Position numbers and translations under genes: made by a program. The notes beneath the pieces were generated by a model. That model was not told the origin of the DNA. It saw only the letters and a program-made list of their open reading frames with translations, and did not search any database. Shown here one piece after another: positions 50,655 to 58,629 of a stretch of DNA of 64,000 nucleotides; the first letter of the stretch is position 1, and each line of letters starts with the position of its first letter. This DNA is from Bacteroidales bacterium (lineage in GTDB: Bacteria > Bacteroidota > Bacteroidia > Bacteroidales > P3): positions 248,001 through 312,000 of the forward strand of contig JAGBJI010000002.1 of assembly GCA_017934545.1 (NCBI GenBank), in the 5' to 3' direction.

Positions 50655-52415
50655 ATGGTAAAAAGAATTTCACTGACAATTGCGTTATTGGCATTAAGCT
50701 TCGGTGCGTTTGCACAATCGCAGCAGGACAAAACCTCAAGGAAAATGCTTCAGTTGATGTATTTTATTGACAATCTGTATGTAGACACGGTTGATATGCC
50801 TGTCATAACAGAAAAAGGCATGGTTTCAATGCTCAAGGAATTGGACCCGCATTCGGTTTATATACCTCAAAAAGACGTAAAAAAAGCCAACGAACCGTTG
50901 CAGGGCAATATTGAAGGAATAGGGGTGACCTATCAGTTGGTTGACGATACCATACATGTGGTTGATGTAGTGGCTGACGGTCCGAGCGAAAAGGTCGGAA
51001 TGCTCCCGGGTGACAGAATAATAAAAGTCAACGACACTGCGGCAACGGGCGACAGCATTAACGCCGATTGGGTTGCCTCTCACCTGCGGGGAAAGAAAGG
51101 TTCTGTGGTTAAGGTTACCGTTGACCGCCGCTCAAAAGGCAATATTGATTTCAGAATAGTAAGGGACAAAATTCCTTTGAACAGCATTGACACTTGGTTT
51201 ATGGTTGATGACCAAATCGGATACATATCCTTGAGGCGTTTTTCGCAGACAAGCGACAGCGAATTCAAAAAAGCCGTTGAAGAATTGACTTCGCAGGGTA
51301 TGAAGAAGTTGATTTTTGACTTGCGGAGCAACGGCGGGGGATATTTGGATGCAGCCCAAAAAATAGTTGATGAGTTTATAAGCGATGACAAACTGATAGT
51401 ATATACGCAGGGTGTGAAATCGCCGCGTCAGGAACTGAAAGCAGGCAAGAAAGGCGTATGGGAAAAAGGCGATTTGGTGATATTGACCGACGAATATACG
51501 GCTTCGGCGTCGGAGATTACCTCCGGTGCGGTGCAGGATTGGGACCGCGGGGTGATAATAGGCCGCAGAACGTTCGGCAAAGGATTGGTTCAGCGTCCTA
51601 TGAATATGGTTGACGGCTCGCAGGTGCGGTTGACTACTTCACGTTATTACATTCCGTCAGGTCGTTGCATACAAAAACCTTACGACGACGGCGTTGAGGA
51701 GTATTACCGTGACTATCAGAAACGTTACCAACACAAAGAAATGGTGTCGGCTGACAGTATATCGTTCCCAGACAGCTTGAAATACAAGACAAACAACGGA
51801 CGGACGGTGTACGGCGGCGGAGGAATAATGCCCGACATATTTATACCGATGGATACTTCGCGTGCAAGCGATTATTTTATCAATTTGAGGAGTAAGAATG
51901 TTTTTAACGAGTTTGCGTTGTCGTGGACTGAATTGCACAGAAACGAAATGCTTGCCTCTTATCCGAAGTATGAAGATTTTGATGCGGCATGGGAAAGTCT
52001 GCATTTGATGAAAGAGTTTGAAGATTATGCCGCATCCAAGGGCGTAAAACCCACGAACATCAAACCGCAATGGATAAACAACATAATAGACGGTTATTTG
52101 AAGCAGATGCAAAACGATTCCCTGCACGAGTATTCCTCATACAGTGCTTATGCAGACTCGCTTCTGACTTCCGGGTGGTTTGCCGACAGCCTTATGCTCA
52201 AGGCTAAAGAGGAAGATTTGAAGCAACAGGAGTATATAAACTCTTCCAATGCTTACATAGAGGCCAATCTGAAGGGAAATATTGCGAGAAACCTTTACGG
52301 AATAAAGTATTATTACAAAGCAGTTCAGCAAAACGACGAAACGGTTCAACAAGCGGTTAAACTGTTGCGTGATGAAAAACGTTACAAATCTATTTTAAAG
52401 AAATCAAAACATTAA
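50655..52415 (+). CDS. C-terminal processing protease, S41 family
   Basis: A 586-residue periplasmic serine protease of the Ctp/Tsp type. Signal peptide about 1-20 (ALSFGAFAQ). A PDZ domain (about 85-165) contains GIGVTYQLVDDTIHVVDVV and GMLPGDRIIKVND. The protease core has FDLRSNGGGYLDAA, the catalytic serine in TASASEITSGA and the lysine in RTFGKGLVQRP. The C-terminal 150 residues are helical and variable, and about 20 residues are charged or glutamine-rich. It probably trims or degrades envelope proteins; targets are unknown. It converges on dnaX. Confidence 0.9.
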   Translation: MVKRISLTIALLALSFGAFAQSQQDKTSRKMLQLMYFIDNLYVDTVDMPVITEKGMVSMLKELDPHSVYIPQKDVKKANEPLQGNIEGIGVTYQLVDDTIHVVDVVADGPSEKVGMLPGDRIIKVNDTAATGDSINADWVASHLRGKKGSVVKVTVDRRSKGNIDFRIVRDKIPLNSIDTWFMVDDQIGYISLRRFSQTSDSEFKKAVEELTSQGMKKLIFDLRSNGGGYLDAAQKIVDEFISDDKLIVYTQGVKSPRQELKAGKKGVWEKGDLVILTDEYTASASEITSGAVQDWDRGVIIGRRTFGKGLVQRPMNMVDGSQVRLTTSRYYIPSGRCIQKPYDDGVEEYYRDYQKRYQHKEMVSADSISFPDSLKYKTNNGRTVYGGGGIMPDIFIPMDTSRASDYFINLRSKNVFNEFALSWTELHRNEMLASYPKYEDFDAAWESLHLMKEFEDYAASKGVKPTNIKPQWINNIIDGYLKQMQNDSLHEYSSYSAYADSLLTSGWFADSLMLKAKEEDLKQQEYINSSNAYIEANLKGNIARNLYGIKYYYKAVQQNDETVQQAVKLLRDEKRYKSILKKSKH

Positions 52416-52447
52416 AACGCTTGTCTTTAAGCGTATAAACGTTGCAG

Positions 52448-52479
52448 TCAAGTATTAAAACACGTGTTTTAATACTTGA
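52448..52479. terminator. Perfect 32-bp palindrome between convergent S41 protease and dnaX
   Basis: TCAAGTATTAAAACAC (52448-52463) is followed directly by its exact reverse complement. It includes the TAA stop of the dnaX extension frame (52469-52471). As RNA it would form a hairpin with a minimal loop. The T runs are internal to the arms, so termination is likely but not certain. Confidence 0.6.
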
Positions 52480-53005
52480 TTTCGCATTTAAAGTTGTCTT
52501 TTAACTTTTCTATTGCAGGCGATTGTTTCATAAGAAAGGCGAACTTATCCACAGGGGAATAGATAATGCTTTTGGTAGAATCTGCATCTTGGGTTATTAT
52601 TTCAAGTTTCATATGCGGATAATGCGTTCTTTGCATTATGAATTGGGTAAGTTCTTTGCGTACGGAGTCTATTGCCTGTTTGTCTTCCGAGGTCGGCACG
52701 GACAATTGGGCAATGAAAGGTTCGTCTTTGTAAGTTTGGACTTTTGCTTTTGACAACGCAATGTAGATATTTATCAATCTTTGATTCTCGGTATTGGCAG
52801 CGTTGTTGTCCTGCGTGGTATAATTTTCTTCCTCTGCGTCTTCGCCGCCGTAAGTGTAAGAAGAATCGGCATCGCTTATGTCTTTTGTTTTACCGTGGAC
52901 TGATTCTGCAAAAATGTTTATACTTTTGCGTACTTCGTCCATAGAGAATACAACCGCTTTTTCGGGTTTTACGCTGGCTTTTATAAGTCTGTCGGCTTCA
53001 CTCAT
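52469..53005 (-). CDS. dnaX: C-terminal (tau-like) extension of DnaX in the -1 frame
   Basis: 178 codons from an internal ATG, but better read as the second half of dnaX. Relative to dnaX it lies in the -1 frame, and that frame is open without a stop from the nine-A run at 53055-53063 to this end. A slip there would give a 606-residue protein, about the usual length of Bacteroidota DnaX. The closing sequence (SPVDKFAFLMKQSPAIEKLKDNFKCEIKY-like, residues 148-178) is the family's usual C-terminus. It should contact the polymerase or helicase as tau does. A stand-alone gene is less likely, as no ribosome-binding site precedes ATG 53005. Confidence 0.75.
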   Translation of the reverse strand: MSEADRLIKASVKPEKAVVFSMDEVRKSINIFAESVHGKTKDISDADSSYTYGGEDAEEENYTTQDNNAANTENQRLINIYIALSKAKVQTYKDEPFIAQLSVPTSEDKQAIDSVRKELTQFIMQRTHYPHMKLEIITQDADSTKSIIYSPVDKFAFLMKQSPAIEKLKDNFKCEIKY

Positions 53006-53046
53006 GCTGATTGAGAACGCAGGAGTGAATGTTTGAGGGGTTTGGG

Positions 53047-54288
53047 TTACGGAGTTTTTTTTTCAGCCTGTGTTTGCGGACTGTTTAAATTAGGATTTGT
53101 ATTTACGGGATTTGTGTTTACGGCAGCGGGTTGTGTTTTCGTAGCGGTAGGAGTAGGAGTTTGTGTAATAGGTTTAGGTGCTAATTTGTTCATTATATTG
53201 CACATTTTCATCAACATCAACTCTACGCACATCCTTTTGTTGTTTGCGTTTCTGTATTCCAATGCCGCCGTGTTTGCAAAGTCAAGTGCGCGCAGCAAAA
53301 ACAACTGCGGCGTCTGTTGGCTTTGGGTTATATACCGTTGTTGTACGTTTTCGGGAGCGTTGAACAACTTTACGGTCTGCGGGTCTTTGCTTACAAGCAG
53401 ATTCCTTAAGTGATTCATCAGCCCGTCGGTGAATATATCGCCCTGAAATCCCTTTGCAAGAACTTCATCAAACAAAAGAAGACAGGCGGATATATCCCTT
53501 TGCAGCATAAAGTCAACAAAACGGAAGAAATAATCGTAATCCAAAATATTCAAGGACTCAATTACCGATTTGTAAGTAAGATTTCCGTTGGTGAAAGCGA
53601 CCATCAAATCAAACATACTCAACGCATCTCTCAATCCTCCGTCGGCTTTTTGGGCTATAATGTCCAATGCTTCTTTTTCAAAACTTATCTTCTCCTGTGC
53701 GGCTATATATTCCAAATGGGCGGAAATGTCACCTGCGGTGATACGGTGGAAATCGAAAATCTGACAACGCGAAAGTATTGTCGGCAAAATCTTGTTTTTC
53801 TCCGTTGTAGCCAAAATAAATTTAACGAACTTCGGAGGTTCTTCCAATGTTTTGAGAAAAGCGTTGAATGCAGAGGTAGACAGCATGTGTACTTCGTCAA
53901 TTATATAGACTTTATACTTACCTGTCATCGGCGGAATGCCTATTTGCTGCACCAAATCCCGCATCTCTTCCACTGTGTTGTGCGAAGCGGCGTCAATTTC
54001 TATTATATTCATGGAAGCATTGTTGTTAAAACTCGTGCATGATTCGCACTCGTTGCATGCTTCCGTATCGCTTGTTATGTTTGTACAGTTGATTGTTTTG
54101 GCTAAAATGCGGGCGCATGTGGTTTTTCCCACACCCCGCGGACCGCAGAACAGAAATGCCTGTCCCAATTGGCCTGTTGATATGGCGTTTTGCAGCGTTG
54201 AAGTTATGTGTTTCTGCCCTACAACCGACGCAAATGTCGCAGGACGGTATTTTCTGGCGGAAACAATATAAGGAGAATCTACTGGCAT
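53047..54288 (-). CDS. dnaX: DNA polymerase III gamma/tau subunit, short (gamma-like) reading
   Basis: Clamp-loader ATPase. The 413-codon frame has Walker A GPRGVGKTT (49-57), zinc-ligand cysteines 68, 78, 81 and 84, Walker B IIDEVHMLS, sensor 1 LATTEKNKILPTILSRCQ, and the clamp-loader domain III. It then runs into a proline/threonine-rich linker and stops seven bases after a nine-A run. The missing C-terminal domain is encoded in the -1 frame downstream. The start overlaps rpoD by 10 bases. Whether one or both products are made is discussed under the slippage finding. Confidence 0.92.
   Translation of the reverse strand: MPVDSPYIVSARKYRPATFASVVGQKHITSTLQNAISTGQLGQAFLFCGPRGVGKTTCARILAKTINCTNITSDTEACNECESCTSFNNNASMNIIEIDAASHNTVEEMRDLVQQIGIPPMTGKYKVYIIDEVHMLSTSAFNAFLKTLEEPPKFVKFILATTEKNKILPTILSRCQIFDFHRITAGDISAHLEYIAAQEKISFEKEALDIIAQKADGGLRDALSMFDLMVAFTNGNLTYKSVIESLNILDYDYFFRFVDFMLQRDISACLLLFDEVLAKGFQGDIFTDGLMNHLRNLLVSKDPQTVKLFNAPENVQQRYITQSQQTPQLFLLRALDFANTAALEYRNANNKRMCVELMLMKMCNIMNKLAPKPITQTPTPTATKTQPAAVNTNPVNTNPNLNSPQTQAEKKTP
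53055..53063 (-). promoter_or_regulatory. Candidate frameshift/slippage site in dnaX (nine A on the coding strand)
   Basis: The coding strand reads GCT GAA AAA AAA ACT CCG TAA. One step back within the A run gives AAC TCC GTA ACC and continues open. Nine A is long enough for transcriptional slippage as well as ribosomal slippage. Confidence 0.65.
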
Positions 54289-55145
54289 AAATATTTTGTC
54301 AGTTTTTGCGTTTTTTCGTTCTTTCTTAAACGTGAAAGAGCCCTCTCTTTGATTTTGCGGACACGCTCCCTTGTTATGTTGTTACGCTCCGCTATTTCAT
54401 CAAGGGTAAGACTGCGTTGGTGTCCTAGGCCGAAATATTGGTAGATGATTCCCCGTTCCTGTTCGTTAAGCGTGGAAAGAACGTCTTTGATGTCGTCGTT
54501 AAGCGATTCTTTCATCACTATGTCGTCGGTATCTTCGGCACTGTTCTGTTCAAGTATGTCTATAAGGCACATTTCTTCGTCCTGCATAAGCGGAGCGTCA
54601 ACACTCAAGGTATTGGCTCCTGCAATCACGGTTTCCATAAGTTTTTCTTTAGGAACGTCCAATGCGTCTGCCACTTCTTCTTCGGAAGGCGGGCGTTCAA
54701 ACTGTTGTTCCAATCTTGCCCTTTCTTTCTTTACCTTGTTGAGCATGCCTACCTGATGCAACGGAAGACGTACCATACGGCTTTGTTCGGCAATGGCCTG
54801 AAGTATGCTCTGTCTTATCCACCATACGGCAAACGATATAAATTTAAAACCTCTGGTTTCGTCAAATCTTTCTGCTGCCTTGATTAATCCCAAATTGCCT
54901 TCGTTGATTAAATCCTGCAAAGGCAATCCTTGGTTTTGATATTGTTTGGCAACCGAAACAACAAACCTTAAATTGCTGGTAACAAGTTTGTCCAACGCTT
55001 CTTTATCTCCGGCTTTTATTCTCTGTGCCAAAACCACTTCTTCGTCCGCCGTGATTAATTGTTCTTTGCTTATATCTTGTAAGAACTGGTATAAAGAGTT
55101 GTCGTTCCTGTTTGTTATTGATTTTGTTATCTTCAGTTGTCGCAT
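54279..55145 (-). CDS. rpoD: Primary RNA polymerase sigma factor (RpoD/SigA, Bacteroidota type)
   Basis: A 288-residue group 1 sigma factor lacking region 1.1. It has region 1.2 (SLYQFLQDISKEQLITADEEVVLAQRI), 2 (LDKLVTSNLRFVVSVAKQYQNQGLPLQDLINEGNLGLIKAAERFD... with ISFAVWWIRQSILQAIAEQSR), 3 and 4 (EIAERNNITRERVRKIKERALSRLR). This is the factor expected to read the TAnnTTTG promoters of this window. It is upstream of and overlaps dnaX by 10 bases. Its promoter is itself of that type. Confidence 0.95.
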   Translation of the reverse strand: MRQLKITKSITNRNDNSLYQFLQDISKEQLITADEEVVLAQRIKAGDKEALDKLVTSNLRFVVSVAKQYQNQGLPLQDLINEGNLGLIKAAERFDETRGFKFISFAVWWIRQSILQAIAEQSRMVRLPLHQVGMLNKVKKERARLEQQFERPPSEEEVADALDVPKEKLMETVIAGANTLSVDAPLMQDEEMCLIDILEQNSAEDTDDIVMKESLNDDIKDVLSTLNEQERGIIYQYFGLGHQRSLTLDEIAERNNITRERVRKIKERALSRLRKNEKTQKLTKYLCQ

Positions 55146-55170
55146 AATCGGTTATTATATTTTGTCGTTT

Positions 55171-55179
55171 GCAAAAATA
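55171..55179 (-). promoter_or_regulatory. -7 promoter element for rpoD-dnaX
   Basis: TATTTTTGC on the minus strand. Predicted start near 55164, 19 bases before the rpoD ATG. Confidence 0.7.
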
Positions 55180-55352
55180 GAAACTCTTGTATTTGTGTGC
55201 AAATGTTCTTATACAAAGTTTTCAACCGTTAAATGTTGATTTCTGTTAAAACGCATTGCCCTCTGTCTTTATTGTAAGGCAAAGAAAATTTCAGAAATGC
55301 GGCTTGTGCGGTTTTAAGCAATGCAGGGCGAAATTGTTTTCTGAATCTAAAA

Positions 55353-55439
55353 ATAAAAAACATATGTTTTTGAAAAGAAAAACATATGTTTTTTGATTAA
55401 AATTCATATGTTTTTTTATAAAAATACATATGTTTTTTA
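55353..55439. repeat. Family A array 7: four CATATG palindromes at 22-bp spacing
   Basis: CATATG begins at 55361, 55383, 55405 and 55427. The left flank is AAATTGTTTTCTGAATC. It lies between divergent rpoD and the HU-like gene, about 60 bases before the latter's -7 element. The 406-base gap holds no other gene. Confidence 0.9.
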
Positions 55440-55492
55440 AAATTGGAACAAAAAAAGCATTCGGCAGGCGGGCGGGCTATCTGAATTTTTTG

Positions 55493-55500
55493 TAATTTTG
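55493..55500 (+). promoter_or_regulatory. -7 promoter element for the HU-like gene
   Basis: TAATTTTG. Predicted start near 55507, 45 bases before ATG 55552. Confidence 0.65.
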
Positions 55501-55551
55501 TAACCTCATTTTATAATTATTTATTTAACATTTTTAAAAAACCAAATTATT

Positions 55552-55971
55552 ATGTCTATACAATACATTAAAATCAGACAAAAGTACCTTATTAAAGGTG
55601 AGTTGAAAGAAAAAGTAAGGGCGAGAATTTACCGCCAAGCACCTATGACTTTGGACGAATTGGCACAAAGAGTGTCGCATGCAACCACAATATCACGGCC
55701 TGATGTGATTGCGGTGCTTTCGGCTATGGAAGAAGAAATATCGGAAGCCGTTTTGTCGGGACGTCCCGTTAAGTTGTCGCATTTGGGTACGTTTTCACCG
55801 TCCATAAAAGCCAAAGCATGTGACAAAGAAAAAGACGTGTTGCCTTCAACGATAAAAGGTTTTTCGTGCAATTACGCTCCGTCGGCGTATATGAAAAAAC
55901 GTTTTATGGATGTTGACTATCAGTTGCGGCGGCTGCCCGCAGCGGACGGTGCAAAAAAAGATAAGGATTAA
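55552..55971 (+). CDS. HU-like DNA-binding protein (HU-HIG type)
   Basis: A 139-residue HU/IHF-like protein. MTLDELAQRVSHATTISRPDVIAVLSAMEEEISEAVLSGRPVKLSHLGTF is the helical HU half followed by the start of the beta arms, as in the HU-HIG family of Bacteroidota. The arm region (CDKEKDVLPSTIKGFSCNYAPS) is shortened and the C-terminal tail is basic and acidic. It likely shapes the nucleoid or binds DNA without sequence specificity. It has its own promoter next to a family A array. argS follows 34 bases later. Confidence 0.83.
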   Translation: MSIQYIKIRQKYLIKGELKEKVRARIYRQAPMTLDELAQRVSHATTISRPDVIAVLSAMEEEISEAVLSGRPVKLSHLGTFSPSIKAKACDKEKDVLPSTIKGFSCNYAPSAYMKKRFMDVDYQLRRLPAADGAKKDKD

Positions 55972-56005
55972 AACAGATTATACATATATTATATATAGGA
56001 GTGAA

Positions 56006-57799
56006 ATGATAAACACCAAAATAAAACAAGCCGTCGGTTCGGCATTGGAACAATTGTACGGACTGAAAGTTGATACGCAGACAATAGAGTTGCAACCTAC
56101 AAAAAAAGAGTTTGAAGGTGACGTAACCTTGGTGGTGTTCCCGTATGTCAAGACTGCAAAGAAAAAACCCGAAGACGTGGCGTTGCAAATAGGTGAGGCG
56201 GTAAAACAAACGGTTGAAGAAGTAGAATCATTTAACGTAATAAAAGGTTTCCTTAACTTTTTGGTTTCGGACAAATATTGGCTGAAATTTTTTAACGACA
56301 ATAAAAATAACGAATCTTACGGTTTGCGTCCTGCGGATGCAGACCGTAAACCCGTTGTAATAGAATATTCTTCGCCCAATACTAACAAGCCTTTGCATTT
56401 AGGCCATATCCGCAACAATCTTTTGGGTTGGAGCGTGGCACAAATACTCAAAGCCAACGGTCAAAACGTGAAAATGGTCAATTTGGTTAACGACAGAGGC
56501 ATACATATATGCAAAAGCATGGTGGCATGGCAGATGTTCTCCGGCGGCGAAACACCGCAGACATCGTCAATGAAAGGTGACCATTTGGTAGGTAAGTATT
56601 ATGTTTTGTTTGACAAGGAATACAAAAGACAAATAGCCGAATTGACCGCCGCAGGTGCTGACGAGGAAACTGCCAAGCAGCAGGCTCCGATAATGAAACA
56701 GGCTCAACAGATGTTGGTTAAGTGGGAGCAGGGCGACAAAGAAGTAAGGCAGTTATGGGAAACGATGAACGGTTGGGTCTATGAGGGATTTGACCAGACG
56801 TATAAGCGGTTGGGCATTGGCTTTGACAAGATATACTACGAATCGCAGACCTATAAATTGGGTAAATCGTTGGTTGAACAGGGCTTGGACAAGGGTGTGT
56901 TTTACCGCCGTGACGATGCAAGCGTGTGGTGTGACTTAACCAATGAGGGATTGGACGAGAAACTTCTTTTGCGTAAGGACGGAACGAGCGTTTATATGAC
57001 CCAGGATTTGGGAACGGCACTTTTGCGGCACGAGGATTTTAATGCCGAGTCGTTGGTTTACGTTGTGGGCAACGAACAAATATATCACTTCCAAGTTTTG
57101 AAGCATATACTTTCAAAGTTGGGCTTTGAATGGGCGGAAAACATTTACCATCTTTCTTACGGAATGGTGGAACTGCCTAACGGAAAGATGAAATCAAGAG
57201 AGGGAACGGTGGTTGACGCCGACGACCTTATGCAGGATATGTACATGCAGGCAAAAGAAATTTCCGTTCAGCACGGAAAAAACAACGACATCTCACCTGA
57301 AGAAGCCGAAAAACTATACAACACCATAGCATTGGGGGCTTTGAAATATTTTATTCTCAAAGTTGACCCGTCAAAGACCATGTTGTTTGACCCGAAAGAG
57401 AGTATAGATTTCAACGGCAACACAGGACCGTTCATACAATATACTTACGCCAGAATATGTTCAATAGTGCGTAAGGCGGAAGCGGATTTCAACCACAAGG
57501 TTACGGATTCGGTTTCTATGGATATTGAACTCAATGCAAAAGAAAAAGAGATTATAAAAAATATTTCCGCATTCGCATCCGTTATAAAAGAAGCCGGAAA
57601 GAATTATTCCCCGTCAATAATTGCAAACTATGCGTATAATCTGGCCAAAAACTTCAACGGATTTTACCAAGAGTGCAGTATATTGAAGCAGGAAGAGGCA
57701 ACAATACGCCATATGCGTGTTTGCTTGGCGTATTTTACGGGTCAGGTGATAAAGACCGCCATGATGTTGCTCGGAATAGACGTTCCGCAGAGAATGTAA
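56006..57799 (+). CDS. argS: Arginyl-tRNA synthetase
   Basis: Class I synthetase that charges tRNA-Arg. The 597-residue product has an N-terminal Add-1 domain (about 1-100), the HIGH motif as SSPNTNKPLHLGHIRNNLLG, QDLGTAL and the KMSKS-type loop in KMKSREGTVV, and the C-terminal anticodon-binding domain with the usual YAYNLAKNFNGFYQE. ATG 56006 is set by the AGGAG site five bases upstream. The longest ORF begins within the HU-like gene and is not credible. Confidence 0.95.
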   Translation: MINTKIKQAVGSALEQLYGLKVDTQTIELQPTKKEFEGDVTLVVFPYVKTAKKKPEDVALQIGEAVKQTVEEVESFNVIKGFLNFLVSDKYWLKFFNDNKNNESYGLRPADADRKPVVIEYSSPNTNKPLHLGHIRNNLLGWSVAQILKANGQNVKMVNLVNDRGIHICKSMVAWQMFSGGETPQTSSMKGDHLVGKYYVLFDKEYKRQIAELTAAGADEETAKQQAPIMKQAQQMLVKWEQGDKEVRQLWETMNGWVYEGFDQTYKRLGIGFDKIYYESQTYKLGKSLVEQGLDKGVFYRRDDASVWCDLTNEGLDEKLLLRKDGTSVYMTQDLGTALLRHEDFNAESLVYVVGNEQIYHFQVLKHILSKLGFEWAENIYHLSYGMVELPNGKMKSREGTVVDADDLMQDMYMQAKEISVQHGKNNDISPEEAEKLYNTIALGALKYFILKVDPSKTMLFDPKESIDFNGNTGPFIQYTYARICSIVRKAEADFNHKVTDSVSMDIELNAKEKEIIKNISAFASVIKEAGKNYSPSIIANYAYNLAKNFNGFYQECSILKQEEATIRHMRVCLAYFTGQVIKTAMMLLGIDVPQRM

Positions 57800-57817
57800 C
57801 GGAAAAATAAAACGGTT

Positions 57818-58096
57818 ATGAATAATCATAAAACACAGGATGAAGGTTACGGTTGTTTGGATTGCGTCAAAGAGGGCGGCAATGAGTTGATTGTCTTCAA
57901 CGACGACGTGCATACGTTTGACTATGTCATAGATTGTTTGATGCAGATATGCAAACTAAACAAGCAACAGGCCGTTTCGTGTACGAATATTATCCATTAC
58001 AAAGGACTGTGTGCGGTAAAGCACGGCTCGTTTGACGAATTGTCGCGGATGAGCATTGCATTGGACGAAAAAGAATTGAAAAACGAAATAAGATAA
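57818..58096 (+). CDS. clpS: ATP-dependent Clp protease adaptor ClpS
   Basis: Small adaptor that delivers N-degron substrates to ClpAP-type proteases. The 92-residue protein has LIVFNDDVHTFDYVIDCLMQICKLNKQQA, covering the NDxxHT substrate-binding pocket, and the later HYKGLCAVKHG (the expected HxxG/CxxG region). It starts 18 bases after argS and precedes an nfeD-floA pair by 46 bases. The Clp ATPase is elsewhere. Confidence 0.87.
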   Translation: MNNHKTQDEGYGCLDCVKEGGNELIVFNDDVHTFDYVIDCLMQICKLNKQQAVSCTNIIHYKGLCAVKHGSFDELSRMSIALDEKELKNEIR

Positions 58097-58142
58097 TCTT
58101 CTCTTTATAAGAATTAAACACTGACAAAAATAAAATAAGATT

Positions 58143-58610
58143 ATGGAACTGTTAATCATATTGGTGCTTTTGATTTGCGGAATGGCACTTTTGGTGTTGG
58201 AACTTGTGGTTATACCCGGCACAACCATAGCAGGAATAGGCGGAGTGGCGTTGACAATATGGGGATTTGTGCGTTTGTATGCCCAGTACGGCACAACCGT
58301 AGGTTCGGTTATACTTGCAGCGGATATACTTCTGTGTGTGATTTTGATAATCTACTCTTTGAAGAGCAAGACATGGCGTAAACTTGCACAGAACGAAGAA
58401 ATTGATTCCAAAGTTAATGAAATAAAAACCAAGGTAAGCGTAGGCGATACGGGCAAATCAGTTACCCGTTTGGCACCTATGGGAACTGCTGTGATAAACG
58501 GCGAACAGATGGAAGTGTATGCCGAAACCTCGTTCGTAGACCCCGACACCGAAATAACGGTTCAACAGGTTGAGGGCAACAGAGTGAGGGTTAAACCTGT
58601 TAATAATTAA
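58143..58610 (+). CDS. NfeD-family membrane protein
   Basis: A 155-residue protein with two to three N-terminal membrane helices (about 1-70, with [16 protein letters not shown]) and a C-terminal OB-fold ([42 protein letters not shown]), as in the NfeD/YbbK group. It is encoded 19 bases ahead of floA, the usual partner, so it is expected to work with the flotillin in membrane microdomains. Confidence 0.87.
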   Translation: MELLIILVLLICGMALLVLELVVIPGTTIAGIGGVALTIWGFVRLYAQYGTTVGSVILAADILLCVILIIYSLKSKTWRKLAQNEEIDSKVNEIKTKVSVGDTGKSVTRLAPMGTAVINGEQMEVYAETSFVDPDTEITVQQVEGNRVRVKPVNN

Positions 58611-58629
58611 TTCAAAAAATATAAAAATT

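Noticed and set aside
52469..53005. Independent gene for a 178-residue protein
   Set aside because: The frame is open upstream to the A run of dnaX, it lacks a ribosome-binding site, and its end is the family DnaX C-terminus. Better treated as part of dnaX.
53033..53413. 126-codon plus-strand ORF with long Val/Phe/Gly runs
   Set aside because: It is the complement of the proline/threonine-rich dnaX linker; its hydrophobic look is an artefact.
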